DNA of 34,871 bases from Granulicella cerasi (GCF_025685575.1 NZ_JAGSYD010000001.1:1269732-1304602); one strand, 5' to 3'. Shown: positions 25,241 to 33,545, counted from the stretch's first letter. Program-made: numbers and translations. Notes: generated by a model from the sequence alone, not told the origin.

Positions 25241-26203
25241 CTATTCGTTGCCGGCGATGAAGTCGTTGATCTCTGCGTACTCCGCATCCGTCAGCGCGAA
25301 GGTGAGTGCGGGCTTTACGCCGTCAATCTGATTGGCATTGCGGCCGCCCACAATCGCAGCGGTGATTGCGGGGTTGTGCAGCGTCCACGCGGTGGCGATG
25401 ACACCTGCGATCACTCCGTGACGCTCGCCGATCTGCTTCATCTTCTCCGCGAGAGCGAGGTTCTTGGAGAGCTGTGGCTCCTGATAGTTCTTCGCGCGCT
25501 TGCGGAAATCGGTGTCAGGTAGCTTAGCTGCGCGTTCCTTAGTCATCGCACCAGTGAGCAGGCCGGAGTGCATCGGGGCATAGTTGATGACGCCGATGTT
25601 CTGCTCGAAGCAGAAGGGAAGGTTCTCTGCTTCGTAGGTGCGATTGATGGCGGAGTATGGCGGCTGCTGCGAGGTAATCGGTGCGATGAGCTGCGCGCGC
25701 TTCATCTGCTCGACGGAGAAGTTCGAGACGCCGATGTAGCGCACTTTGCCTTCGCGTTGCAGGTCTGCCATCACCTGCCAGCCCTCTTCGATCTCATCGT
25801 CGGGCACGGGCCAGTGGATCTGATAGAGATCGATGGCGTCGATGGCGAGACGCTTGAGGCTGTCTTCGCACTCCTGACGAATCTTTTTCATCGACTGTAC
25901 GATCTTGCGGTCTTCACCCCAGGTCATCGCGCATTTGGTGAAGATGTACGGCTTGGTGGAGGCTGTCTTCAGCGCCTTGCCGACGATCACTTCGGAGTGT
26001 CCGAGGCCATAGACCGCAGCGGTGTCGATCCAGTTGATGCCGACATCGATCGCATGATGAATCGCGGCGATGGAGTCGTTGTCATCCTGCGGCCCCCATC
26101 CATGCGCCCAGTCGTCGCCGCCGATGGCCCATGCGCCAAAGCCGATGCGCGTGAGATGCATATCACTATTGCCAAGCTGTCGAGTATGTGTGTTCGTGCT
26201 CAT
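25241..26203 (-). CDS. Aldo/keto reductase
   Basis: The 320-residue NADPH-type oxidoreductase has the catalytic tetrad of the superfamily: D60, Y65, K90 and H130 (DTAAVYG, FTK, YQIHWP). RYIGVSNFS near residue 160 and the C-terminal AIVGGRNANQID block complete the family pattern. The start at 26203 is preferred to the longer frame (to 26275), because MSTNTHTRQLG aligns with AKR N-termini and TAAGAAG lies just upstream. The substrate cannot be told; the family reduces aldehydes, ketones and sugars. It is not clearly linked to its neighbours. Confidence 0.93.
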   Translation of the reverse strand: MSTNTHTRQLGNSDMHLTRIGFGAWAIGGDDWAHGWGPQDDNDSIAAIHHAIDVGINWIDTAAVYGLGHSEVIVGKALKTASTKPYIFTKCAMTWGEDRKIVQSMKKIRQECEDSLKRLAIDAIDLYQIHWPVPDDEIEEGWQVMADLQREGKVRYIGVSNFSVEQMKRAQLIAPITSQQPPYSAINRTYEAENLPFCFEQNIGVINYAPMHSGLLTGAMTKERAAKLPDTDFRKRAKNYQEPQLSKNLALAEKMKQIGERHGVIAGVIATAWTLHNPAITAAIVGGRNANQIDGVKPALTFALTDAEYAEINDFIAGNE

Positions 26204-26239
26204 GCTTCTTAGGATGCTCGAGGGATGGCGATGGTTCAA

Positions 26240-26271
26240 GCCTCGGCGGCGAATATCGTCGCTGCCGAGGC
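26240..26271 (-). terminator. Hairpin after the creD-like gene
   Basis: GCCTCGGCGGCGA (26240-26252) pairs with TCGCTGCCGAGGC (26259-26271) with one G-U pair. It lies 12 bp past the end of the creD-like gene on the - strand, followed there by TTGAACC. A true U-tract is missing. Confidence 0.55.
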
Positions 26272-26283
26272 CCACGTGACACG

Positions 26284-26988
26284 CTAGTCAAGCCATGATT
26301 CCCGCGGTGCGCTCGCAGGAGATGTCTGTGCCTCTTGAAAGCCCATGCTGTACCAGTCGAGGTGGCGGGTGAAGTACATGGTGGCGGCTACGGCGGCGAA
26401 GCTGGTGACGGAGCCGATAAGCAGGGCGTAGTCGCCGAGTCGGAGCAGCGCGTAGATGAAGAGGTAGAGCGTGGTGAAGATAGCTGCGGCACGGCTGGCG
26501 TATTGTGCCCCGCCGAAGATCCAATGAACGTACATGGAGAAGAGCGCGATCGTCGCCGAGCCCGCGATCATGAAGGCGAGGTCGAAGCCGATGTGTTCAG
26601 AGAGTGAGAGCAGCAGCAGGTAGAAGATGACTTGTGCTACACCGACGAGCGCGTATTGCGCAGGATGGATGCGCTTGCTCGTGGTGATCTCGAAGATAAA
26701 GTAGGTGAGGAAGACGAGGCCGAGGAAGAGCGTGATGTATTTCAGCGAGCGGTTAGTGGAACGATAAGAGTCGACCAGTCGGATGCCAAGTACAGTAGTG
26801 GGCTTCGCTTCGATGCGTTGGTTGTTCTCCCAGTGAGCCGCGAGTCCGTGTGAGTCGTTGCGATCGTCGACCATGCTGCTGATCATGAGGCCCGGGATGC
26901 TCATGATCAGCGCCAGTGCGGCAATCACGAAGAATTTCATGCCAAGCGATCGTTTCTGCAATACGGGTGGAGTGGAAAGCAGGTTCAT
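26284..26988 (-). CDS. creD: Short CreD-like inner-membrane protein lacking most of the periplasmic domain
   Basis: The 234-residue protein matches the C-terminal membrane half of CreD closely (VDSYRSTNRSLKYITLFLGL near 72-91, then FEITTSKRIHPAQYALVG and LLLSLSEHIGFDLAF). It also keeps the N-terminal anchor helix (residues 17-38). Typical CreD has about 430-450 residues with a large periplasmic part between these. Here only about 30-50 residues link them. About six further helices follow. AGGAG lies 8 nt before ATG 26988. CreD is an envelope protein of unclear mechanism, known as a target of CreBC. Here it follows a winged-helix regulator and has its own palindrome upstream. Confidence 0.85.
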   Translation of the reverse strand: MNLLSTPPVLQKRSLGMKFFVIAALALIMSIPGLMISSMVDDRNDSHGLAAHWENNQRIEAKPTTVLGIRLVDSYRSTNRSLKYITLFLGLVFLTYFIFEITTSKRIHPAQYALVGVAQVIFYLLLLSLSEHIGFDLAFMIAGSATIALFSMYVHWIFGGAQYASRAAAIFTTLYLFIYALLRLGDYALLIGSVTSFAAVAATMYFTRHLDWYSMGFQEAQTSPASAPRESWLD

Positions 26989-27008
26989 CGGTGCGTCTCC
27001 TGGGGTGA

Positions 27009-27025
27009 ACTTTGTAATGCAAAGT
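27009..27025. promoter_or_regulatory. Palindromic operator-like site upstream of creD
   Basis: ACTTTGTAATGCAAAGT matches the two palindromes upstream of the regulator operon at 15 of 17 positions. It lies in the 52-bp gap between the regulator and the creD-like gene, 21 bp before the creD start codon. I see no clear -35/-10 pair around it. Confidence 0.7.
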
Positions 27026-27040
27026 GAGAGCGCAAAAAAA

Positions 27041-27418
27041 TTACGCTTTCAGACTCGATAGCTTGCTGCGATGCTTCTCTGCAGGAGCGGACTTCGCAGC
27101 CTTCTGCGCGTCCTTGATGACCTGCTCGAGCGTGTCGAGGTATTGCAGGTAGCGCTTGCGGCCGGTGGCGGTAATGCGGCAGACAGTTTGCGTGCGAGGG
27201 CCTTCGTCACTCTTGATGATCTTCACCATGGCGTCTTCTTCGAGCACTTGCAGATGACGCGCGAGGTTGCCATCGGTGAGGTTACAAAGGTCTTTGAGTT
27301 CGACGAAGGTAAGTCCGTCCTTGTGTGTGAGAAGGGATGTGAGCACGCTGAGGCGTGCGCGCTCGTGGATGATGCGGTCGAGGCCTTCGTAGGCGAAGCG
27401 GGATTCTTTCTCAGGCAT
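27041..27418 (-). CDS. Small winged-helix transcriptional regulator (HTH_34/MarR-like)
   Basis: The 125-residue protein is one winged helix-turn-helix domain with a helical tail. Residues about 10-45 hold the first helices (IHERARLSVLTSLLTHKDGL). The recognition helix is near 46-60 (LTDGNLARHLQVLEE), the wing near 63-82 (KIIKSDEGPRTQTVCRIT), and a basic tail ends it. No sensor domain is present, so it may respond through its dimer interface or a partner. Its start overlaps the end of the upstream membrane gene by 8 nt, so the two are coupled. The palindromes at 28038-28079 and 27009-27025 are its likely targets. Confidence 0.85.
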   Translation of the reverse strand: MPEKESRFAYEGLDRIIHERARLSVLTSLLTHKDGLTFVELKDLCNLTDGNLARHLQVLEEDAMVKIIKSDEGPRTQTVCRITATGRKRYLQYLDTLEQVIKDAQKAAKSAPAEKHRSKLSSLKA

Positions 27419-28028
27419 CTTGATCTGTCGTTTCTGCGGTAGTGATGCGGAGGATGAGGGCGATGAGCAGTTGGCCGAGGGTGAAGCTGACGGTCATCGT
27501 CCAGGGAGCAAGCGCCCGTGCGTCTGCGAGGGAGAGGCAAAGGAGCCCTGTGGTGAGGAACCATGCGCCTGCAGCGAACAGCGCGCGCGGAAGAAAGCGG
27601 CACGAGGAGAAGACGCCGAGCGCGTAGAGGATCTGCCAAAGGCCGGGGAGCATCCACGCGCTGCCGGGCACACAGCGGGCGAGCACGAGCGTGAGGGCGA
27701 TGCCTGCGATGAGCGCCGGCAGAAACTGCTCGGCGGCGAGGCGGATCATCTCTTGCTCGAGGCCGGAGTGATGGCGGCGCGTGCGGGTCTTTGTGCTGAT
27801 TGCCATGAGCAGCAGCGAGCAGAAGGCTACTGCGCTCCAGAGCGTGATGTAGCGCGAGGGGTGATGTGTTGTATCGGGGATAAAGTGCGACTGTGCGCCG
27901 CCACCGATGAGTGCAAAGCCTGCCGTGGCTGAAAGCGTGAGTGGGCCGTATCCGCGGAAAGCGGTAGTCTCCGCCATCTGACGGCGGATGTTGCGAATGT
28001 CACCGAGGGCTCGATAGAAGTCGTTCAT
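27411..28028 (-). CDS. Membrane protein of unknown function in the regulator/creD operon
   Basis: The start is placed at ATG 28028; the frame extends to a TTG at 28076, but that codon lies inside the promoter/operator. The 205-residue product has a soluble N-terminus (MNDFYRALGDIRNIRRQMAE) and about five or six hydrophobic helices. One pair sits at residues 28-45 and 60-77, and four lie between 97 and 195, separated by a basic cytoplasmic loop (TKTRTRRHH). I do not recognise its family. It is the first gene of the operon and overlaps the regulator gene. An anti-regulator or sensor role is possible but only inferred from position. The ribosome binding site is weak (GGATCACGA). Confidence 0.75.
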   Translation of the reverse strand: MNDFYRALGDIRNIRRQMAETTAFRGYGPLTLSATAGFALIGGGAQSHFIPDTTHHPSRYITLWSAVAFCSLLLMAISTKTRTRRHHSGLEQEMIRLAAEQFLPALIAGIALTLVLARCVPGSAWMLPGLWQILYALGVFSSCRFLPRALFAAGAWFLTTGLLCLSLADARALAPWTMTVSFTLGQLLIALILRITTAETTDQDA

Positions 28029-28037
28029 TCGTGATCC

Positions 28038-28084
28038 ACTTTGCGATGCAAAGTCAGCGTAGACTTTGCATCGCAAAGTGTCAA
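28038..28084 (-). promoter_or_regulatory. Promoter with two palindromic operators for the regulator/creD operon
   Basis: On the - strand TTGACA (28079-28084) and TACGCT (28056-28061) are 17 bp apart. The palindrome at 28063-28079 (ACTTTGC-N3-GCAAAGT) fills the spacer. The second, at 28038-28054, covers the expected start site. The two boxes are exact reverse complements of each other, 25 bp centre to centre. A bound regulator would block RNA polymerase, so autorepression is the simplest reading. Confidence 0.8.
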
Positions 28085-28162
28085 GCGGCGGTTCGTGCGA
28101 GAGGAGCTGTATGTTCCTTTCAGGGGGTCAGGGTTTCTGTGATCCAGGATGTCAGCAAGGCG

Positions 28163-28188
28163 ACGGCCATCCTTCGCTGGATGGCCGT
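28163..28188 (-). terminator. Hairpin after the PEP carboxykinase gene
   Basis: ACGGCCATCC (28163-28172) and GGATGGCCGT (28179-28188) form a perfect 10-bp stem 6 bp past the end of the carboxykinase gene on the - strand. No long U-tract follows. Confidence 0.55.
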
Positions 28189-28193
28189 TGTGG

Positions 28194-30041
28194 TTAGAGG
28201 CGGCAGATGAGCAGCTCGCGTTCGTAGATCATCTCGGGTGGAAGGTGGTCATGGAGGGCGATGAAGAGCTCTTCGTGGCCCATGACTTCGCGCTTCCAGG
28301 CGTCGCGATCGACGCGTTCGAGCTCGGCGAACTTCTCGCGCGAGACATCCAGGCCCTGCCAGTTGATGTCTTCGTAGTACGGTGTCCAGCCGATGGCGGT
28401 TTCCTTGCCTTGAGCGCGGCCGCGGACGCGGTCCACGATCCACTTGAGGACGCGCATGTTTTCGCCGAAGCCCGGCCAGAGAAACTTGCCGTTCTCGTCG
28501 CGGCGGAACCAGTTGACCTGAAAGACGCGTGGTGTGGAGGCAAGTTCGCGTTGCATCTTGATCCAGTGACGGAAGTAGTCGCCCATGTGATAGCCGCAGA
28601 AGGGCAGCATCGCCATGGGGTCGCGGCGCACGTTGCCGGTGGCTCCGGCCATGGCCGCGGTGGTTTCTGAGCCCATCGTTGCGCCGAGATAGACACCGCT
28701 GGACCAGTTGAAGCTCTGAAAGACGAGCGGCACAGTGCTGGCGCGGCGACCGCCGAAGAGGATCGCGGAGATCGGCACGCCTTCGTGTGACTCCCATGCT
28801 TCGCGGTCGAAGACGGGGCACTGCGACGCCGGTGCGGTGAAGCGCCCGTTGGGATGCGCGGCGGGTGTGGTGCTTGCGGGCGTCCACTTGTTGCCGCGCC
28901 AGTCTTCGATCTCCACATCGGTGGGTGGGGCGTCGGTCATGCCTTCCCACCACACGCCTTCGGGCTTGCCGTTGCGCAGGGTGAGCGCGACGTTGGTGAA
29001 GATGGTATTGCGTGAGAGCGTGGCCATCGCGTTGGGGTTGGTGTGCGCGCTGGTGCCGGGGGCCACGCCGAAGAAGCCTGCCTCAGGATTGATGGCGCGG
29101 AGATGGCCCTGCGCGTCGGGCTTGATCCACGCGATGTCGTCGCCAACGCACCAAGTCTTCCAGCCCTCGAAGCCCGCAGGCGGAATCATCATGGCGAAGT
29201 TCGTCTTGCCGCAGGCGGAGGGAAAAGCTGCGGCGACGTAGGTCTTCTCGCCTTCGGGCGACTCGACGCCGAGGATGAGCATGTGCTCGGCCATCCAGCC
29301 TTCGTCGCGGGCGATGTTGCTGGCAATGCGCAGCGCGAAGCACTTCTTGCCGAGCAGCGCGTTGCCACCGTAGCCGGAGCCGTAGCTCCAGATCTCGCGG
29401 GTCTCGGGGAAGTGCACGATGTACTTGTTGTCGTTTTGCGGCCAGGGGACGTCCTGCTCGCCGGGTGCGAGTGGAGCGCCGACGGTGTGCATGCACGGCA
29501 CAACGCGCTTGGTGTCGCGGTCGATCTCCTCGAAGACCTGCTTGCCGATGCGCGCCATGATGCGCATGTTGACGACGGCATAGGGGGAGTCGGTGAGCTG
29601 CACGCCGATCTGCGAAAGCTCGGAGCCGATGGGGCCCATCGAGAAGGCGAGCACATACATCGTGCGGCCCTTCATGGCGCCGCGGAAGAGGCCCTTGAGC
29701 TTCTTGCGCATCGCGAAGGGGTCTTCCCAGTTGTTCGTGGGGCCGGCGTTGTCTTTGCTCAGCGAGCAGATGAAGGTGCGGTCTTCGACGCGGGCGACGT
29801 CGTTGGGCGAGGAGCGCGCATAGAAGCAGCCCGGCCACAGCTTCTCGTTGAGCTTGACGAAGGTGCCGCCGTCGACGAGCTTCTGGCAGAGGTACTCGTT
29901 CTCGGCCTCGGAGCCATCGACCCAGTGAATAGCGTCAGGCTGGCAGAGGTCGGCCATCTTTTCGACCCAGCGGATCAGGTGTTTGTTGGTTGTCAGGACC
30001 TTGGTGGAAGCGGCGGTCGACGGTTTTACGGCTGCGCTCAT
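28194..30041 (-). CDS. pckG: Phosphoenolpyruvate carboxykinase (GTP)
   Basis: The 615-residue enzyme converts oxaloacetate and GTP to PEP, GDP and CO2 in gluconeogenesis. FPSACGKTN (residues 273-281) carries the P-loop with the active-site cysteine 277 typical of the GTP form. VGDDIAW (299-305) is the kinase-2 motif, and [19 protein letters not shown] near 520 is the C-terminal nucleotide-binding region. The start at 30041 has GAGGAG 8 nt upstream; the frame extends 61 residues further, but those resemble spacer. It diverges from the NADH dehydrogenase gene. Confidence 0.97.
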   Translation of the reverse strand: MSAAVKPSTAASTKVLTTNKHLIRWVEKMADLCQPDAIHWVDGSEAENEYLCQKLVDGGTFVKLNEKLWPGCFYARSSPNDVARVEDRTFICSLSKDNAGPTNNWEDPFAMRKKLKGLFRGAMKGRTMYVLAFSMGPIGSELSQIGVQLTDSPYAVVNMRIMARIGKQVFEEIDRDTKRVVPCMHTVGAPLAPGEQDVPWPQNDNKYIVHFPETREIWSYGSGYGGNALLGKKCFALRIASNIARDEGWMAEHMLILGVESPEGEKTYVAAAFPSACGKTNFAMMIPPAGFEGWKTWCVGDDIAWIKPDAQGHLRAINPEAGFFGVAPGTSAHTNPNAMATLSRNTIFTNVALTLRNGKPEGVWWEGMTDAPPTDVEIEDWRGNKWTPASTTPAAHPNGRFTAPASQCPVFDREAWESHEGVPISAILFGGRRASTVPLVFQSFNWSSGVYLGATMGSETTAAMAGATGNVRRDPMAMLPFCGYHMGDYFRHWIKMQRELASTPRVFQVNWFRRDENGKFLWPGFGENMRVLKWIVDRVRGRAQGKETAIGWTPYYEDINWQGLDVSREKFAELERVDRDAWKREVMGHEELFIALHDHLPPEMIYERELLICRL

Positions 30042-30098
30042 TCGCGGTTCTCCTCGTGGGCTAACTTTGTAGACCTCGACGGATGCGATTGTCCCGAG

Positions 30099-30146
30099 CC
30101 GATTCCGAAAATGTTGCGAAAATCGGCGTTTCGGAACGGTAATCGG
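30099..30146. repeat. Interrupted inverted repeat in the pckG-ndh divergent region
   Basis: CCGATTCCGAAA (30099-30110) is mirrored by TTTCGG at 30129-30134 and AATCGG at 30141-30146. ATCGG words recur within. TTGCGA (30114-30119) and GGTAAT (30138-30143), 18 bp apart, could be a weak promoter toward ndh. The site lies about midway between the two divergent genes. Confidence 0.35.
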
Positions 30147-30265
30147 AGAGTCGGCTGAGGCTGCCTGACTGGCGTCCGCACCGGTTTTGCCGCCTCCACG
30201 CGACCATAGCGGCAACGGCTGCATCTGAAGAGATGCATACGATGATGGCGAAGGAGACTTTACGC

Positions 30266-31615
30266 GTGAGTGAAGTGACAGTAGGCAGGCGTCCGCGAGT
30301 GGTGGTGGTGGGCGCGGGTTTTGGTGGCATCAACGCCGCGATGGAGCTGGGGAAGTTGCCGGTGGATGTTACGGTCGTTGACCGGCGCAATCACCACACG
30401 TTTCAACCGCTGCTGTATCAGGTGGCGATGGCGGTGCTTTCGCCGGCTGACATTGCGCAGCCGATTCGCTCGATTCTGAACGGCTTCAACAACATTGAAG
30501 TGACGATGGACGAGGTGCAGGCGATCGACAAGGAGTCGAAGCGGCTGAAGCTCTCGTCGGGCACGGTGCTTGCGTATGACTACCTGATCGTTGCGACGGG
30601 TTCGACGCATAGCTATTTTGGCCATGACGATTGGGCGAAGCTGGCACCGGGCTTGAAGACGGTGGAAGATGCGACGGAGATCCGTCGGCGCGTTCTGCTG
30701 GCGTTTGAACTGGCGGAGCGTCAGATGCTGGAGACGGGCACGCATCCTCCCTTGAACTTTGTGGTGATTGGTGGCGGCCCGACGGGCGTCGAGTTGGCCG
30801 GAGCTATTTCAGACATTTCACGTCTGTATATGACGAAGGACTTCCGTCACATCGATCCGAGCGTGGCGACGGTGATGATCCTTGAGGGTTCGCCTGCGAT
30901 TCTCGGCGCATACCCGAAGGACCTTCAGGAGAAAGCTGTCGAGCAGCTTCATGCGCTAGGCGTGCAGACGCGAACAGGTTCGCATGTGACCGAGATCGGC
31001 GAAGGCTATGTGAAGATCGGCGACGAGCGCATCGAGAGTGTGTGCACGCTTTGGGCAGCAGGTGTTCAGCCTTCACCGCTGGGCAAAGCGCTCGGTGTGG
31101 AAGTCGACCGCAAGGGATGCGTTCTGGTGGATGAGCACTTGAATCCTGCGGGACATCCTGAAATCTTCGTGTGCGGCGATCTTGCGCACTTTGAGCAGGA
31201 CGGCAAGCAGGTTCCGGGCGTAGCGCAGCCTGCGATGCAGATGGGCAAGTACGCGGCGCAGCGTATCGGCTTGCTGATCAGCGGTCGTGCCGCAGGGCAG
31301 AAGGCGTTCCGCTACTTTGATAAGGGCGACATGGCGACGATCGGCCGCAAGGCTGCGGTCGCGCGCATCGTCTGGCCGTTCAAGGCGAACTGGTCCGGCT
31401 TTATGGCCTGGATCACGTGGCTTACCGTGCATGTGTTCTTCCTCATCGGCTTCCGTAACCGCTTCAGCGTGTTTCGCGAGTGGGCGTGGACGTACATTTG
31501 GAAGCGCGATGGCGTGAGACTGATCGTGGGCTCGCAGGATCTACCCGGCTGGGACCAGCTGGCTGATAAAGAATTGGCCGCGCGGCAGGCAACGAGTAGT
31601 TTGCCGCTGGACTAG
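30266..31615 (+). CDS. ndh: Type II NADH dehydrogenase (NDH-2)
   Basis: This 449-residue flavoprotein passes electrons from NADH to quinone without pumping protons. Two dinucleotide folds are visible: [10 protein letters not shown] (FAD) near residues 12-21 and [14 protein letters not shown] (NADH) near 167-180. CGDLAH near 310 binds FAD. The C-terminal aromatic region ([20 protein letters not shown]) is the membrane-anchoring part. ATG codons at 30233, 30242 and 30245 are also in frame. I prefer GTG 30266 because AAGGAG lies 9 nt upstream, while the ATGs have no proper spacing. A near-duplication of TTTGCCGCTGGACTA spans the stop codon. Confidence 0.94.
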   Translation: MSEVTVGRRPRVVVVGAGFGGINAAMELGKLPVDVTVVDRRNHHTFQPLLYQVAMAVLSPADIAQPIRSILNGFNNIEVTMDEVQAIDKESKRLKLSSGTVLAYDYLIVATGSTHSYFGHDDWAKLAPGLKTVEDATEIRRRVLLAFELAERQMLETGTHPPLNFVVIGGGPTGVELAGAISDISRLYMTKDFRHIDPSVATVMILEGSPAILGAYPKDLQEKAVEQLHALGVQTRTGSHVTEIGEGYVKIGDERIESVCTLWAAGVQPSPLGKALGVEVDRKGCVLVDEHLNPAGHPEIFVCGDLAHFEQDGKQVPGVAQPAMQMGKYAAQRIGLLISGRAAGQKAFRYFDKGDMATIGRKAAVARIVWPFKANWSGFMAWITWLTVHVFFLIGFRNRFSVFREWAWTYIWKRDGVRLIVGSQDLPGWDQLADKELAARQATSSLPLD

Positions 31616-31654
31616 TTTGCGCTGGACTAAGCAACAGGAACCAGCAAAGCAGAA

Positions 31655-31679
31655 GGGCAGCCGCGATGGCTGCCCTTGC
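31655..31679. terminator. Hairpin between convergent ndh and outer-membrane protein gene
   Basis: AAGGGCAGCC (31655-31664) and GGCTGCCCTT (31670-31679) pair perfectly around GCGAT. GCTTATGTT follows on the + strand. It can serve both convergent genes. Confidence 0.65.
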
Positions 31680-31701
31680 TTATGTTGCTTGACGAAGAAG
31701 T

Positions 31702-32298
31702 TTACTTGCCGAAGCGGAAGACCAGACCGCTCGAGAGCGTGAAGAGGCTCGCCGAGGGAATCGAGGTATTCGCGCGTTCGATCTGGCTGGACATGGTCTG
31801 CAGCGTACCGTAGCTCAATTCGATGGCGCGGAAGTCCACATGCTTGGCGATGGGGTAGTCCAGGCCGCCGGTGACGGCCCAGGTGATCTTGGTCGTCGTG
31901 ATCGTGCTGTGCGGCGCGTGCGTGCTGCCGGCACCGATGCCGAGCTGACCATAAGGGCGAATGCCATAACGAACAGGCTTGCCTGCAATGCGGGCTGCGA
32001 CGGAGAACTCGTTCAGCGCGGCATTATTGCCATGCAGAATCGACTCGCGGAGATCGACACCGGCGTCGAACTTTTCCGCGTGAAAGAAGTCGTAGTAGCC
32101 GCCGAAGTCTACGCCGCCGAACCAGCGCGAGGTCGTGTTGTCGCCGAGAAACGAGAAGACGCCGGAGTCTGCCGTGCCGATGTGCACATGCGTTGCAACC
32201 GGGTTCAGGTAGAGGCCAACCTGGGCGTGTGAAGTGGTCGAAGCAAAGAGGCTCGCAAGAGCCAGCGCCATGGCCGGAAGAAGGTGCCGCAATTTCAT
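31702..32298 (-). CDS. Small outer-membrane beta-barrel protein
   Basis: The 198-residue product has a signal peptide (MKLRHLLPAMALALASLFAS, cleavage after SHA). It then shows alternating hydrophobic strands rich in glycine and aromatics (WFGGVDFGGYYDFF, YGIRPYGQLGIGAG), ending LSSGLVFRFGK. This fits an eight-stranded OmpA/OprF-like barrel common in Acidobacteria. The ATG at 32298 is used in preference to the adjoining TTG at 32301. The function is unknown, perhaps structural or adhesive. It lies downstream of the aminotransferase gene in the same direction, beyond a terminator. Confidence 0.75.
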   Translation of the reverse strand: MKLRHLLPAMALALASLFASTTSHAQVGLYLNPVATHVHIGTADSGVFSFLGDNTTSRWFGGVDFGGYYDFFHAEKFDAGVDLRESILHGNNAALNEFSVAARIAGKPVRYGIRPYGQLGIGAGSTHAPHSTITTTKITWAVTGGLDYPIAKHVDFRAIELSYGTLQTMSSQIERANTSIPSASLFTLSSGLVFRFGK

Positions 32299-32418
32299 CA
32301 ACAGAGGTTTCCTTACCTGGATCCGCTAGCGCGTTGGGGCGCGAGCACTTTTAGTCTATTGCACGGCGCGCGGAAACGACGAATCCTGCCCGGAAAAACA
32401 AGGAGGGTGGAAAAAGGG

Positions 32419-32444
32419 AAGAGGCGACCCGAAGGTCGCCTCTT
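32419..32444 (-). terminator. Intrinsic terminator of the aminotransferase gene
   Basis: AAGAGGCGACC (32419-32429) and GGTCGCCTCTT (32434-32444) pair perfectly. Read on the - strand the loop is TTCG and the stem is followed by CCCTTTTTCC, a proper U-tract, about 20 bp past the gene. Confidence 0.85.
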
Positions 32445-32464
32445 GGTGTCTCTTGCTGCCAGGC

Positions 32465-33394
32465 TTACGCCTTGCTCGCTACCGTTACCGGCGTGAGCCA
32501 GTTGTAGCGGTCAGGCGCGTTGCCGTTGACGATGTCGAAGAACGCCTTGTGCAGCGCGGTGGTGATCGGACCCATCTTTCCGTCGGCGATCATGATGCGA
32601 TCCACCGAGCGCAGATGCGAGACCTCTGCAGCCGTACCGGTGAAGAACGCTTCGTCGCAAATGTAGAGCAGTTCACGCGGGAGCGTCTGCTCCACCACGG
32701 GAATACCCATCTGGCGCGCGAGCACGAGAATCGAGTCACGCGTGATGCCGTTCAGCACCGAGTTCGCCAGCGGCGTGGTGTAGAGCACACCGTCGCGCAC
32801 GAGGAAGAGGTTCTCACCCGAGCCTTCGCTGAGATAACCGTTGCGATCCAGCGCGATGCCTTCGACATAGCCGTTCGCGTCAGCCTCCATGCGGATGAGC
32901 TGCGAGTTCATGTAGTTTGCGCCGGCCTTCGCGAGCGAAGGCATGGTGTTCGGCGCAAGGCGGTTCCAGCTGGATATGCAGACATCCGCGCCGTCGTTGC
33001 CGGCAACATACTTGCCCCACGGGAAGTTCGCGATGTAGACCTCGACCGGCGACTTCAACGGGCTCACGCCGATTTCACCGTAGCCACGGAAGGCGATCGG
33101 GCGAATGTAGCAAGGTGCCACGCCGTTCGCTTCGACTACGTTGATCACGGCGTCGCAGAGCTGATCGAGCGTGTAGTCGATTGGCATGCGGTAGATCTTT
33201 GCGGAGTAGATAAGTCGCTGCATGTGCTCGCGAAGGCGGAAGATACCCGCCCCAGTCGGCTGTGTGTAGGCACGAATGCCTTCAAAGACCGATGAGCCGT
33301 AGTGGATAACGTGGCTCATCACATGGATCTGGGCTTTCTCCCAGGGAATCAACTGGCCGTTGTGCCAGATGTTCGGGGTTGTTTCAATCGGCAT
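32465..33394 (-). CDS. ilvE: Branched-chain amino acid aminotransferase
   Basis: This 309-residue PLP enzyme of fold type IV makes leucine, isoleucine and valine from their 2-oxo acids with glutamate. K156 in SLAKAGANYMNSQL is the PLP lysine. FEGIRAY near 38, YIRPIAFRGYG near 96-106, and LSEGSGENLFLV (188-199) are family motifs. The length equals that of E. coli IlvE. The start at 33394 follows AAGGAG, spaced 5 nt. A perfect TATAAT lies 23 bp upstream on the same strand. Confidence 0.96.
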   Translation of the reverse strand: MPIETTPNIWHNGQLIPWEKAQIHVMSHVIHYGSSVFEGIRAYTQPTGAGIFRLREHMQRLIYSAKIYRMPIDYTLDQLCDAVINVVEANGVAPCYIRPIAFRGYGEIGVSPLKSPVEVYIANFPWGKYVAGNDGADVCISSWNRLAPNTMPSLAKAGANYMNSQLIRMEADANGYVEGIALDRNGYLSEGSGENLFLVRDGVLYTTPLANSVLNGITRDSILVLARQMGIPVVEQTLPRELLYICDEAFFTGTAAEVSHLRSVDRIMIADGKMGPITTALHKAFFDIVNGNAPDRYNWLTPVTVASKA

Positions 33395-33417
33395 AGAAGC
33401 TCCTTCGCGTGGTTCTG

Positions 33418-33423
33418 ATTATA
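33418..33423 (-). promoter_or_regulatory. -10 box of the ilvE promoter
   Basis: A perfect TATAAT is read on the - strand 23 bp before the ilvE start codon. No good -35 lies at 16-18 bp; ATGACA is about 23 bp away. The promoter may depend on an activator or be extended in some other way. Confidence 0.5.
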
Positions 33424-33545
33424 CGGAGGAGATTGTGCCGCGCGCGTGTCATCACGATGAAGTGTTTGAGTTTCGCTGTAGCGCGTGGGCATGGCACAAT
33501 GCCGAGAACGGCATCGTGCATCCGCACCTGTGCCAAAGGAAGCAG

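Noticed and set aside
26231..26271. GGTTCAAGCC, which resembles a tRNA T-loop
   Set aside because: No cloverleaf can be built around it; the following dyad is better explained as the hairpin ending the creD operon.
30064..30071. AACTTTGT half-site upstream of pckG resembling the ACTTTG palindrome
   Set aside because: Only one half is present; the GCAAAGT arm is missing, so chance is the better explanation.
29043..30158. 371-residue + strand open frame opposite pckG
   Set aside because: Antisense to a clear enzyme with conserved motifs; composition typical of a shadow frame.
30042..30224. 61-residue N-terminal extension of PEP carboxykinase
   Set aside because: GAGGAG sits 8 nt before the ATG at 30041, and the extension does not resemble the family.
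33360..33545. 62-residue N-terminal extension of the MarC-family protein
   Set aside because: It overlaps the start of ilvE on the other strand; the ATG at 33546 has AAGGA with good spacing.
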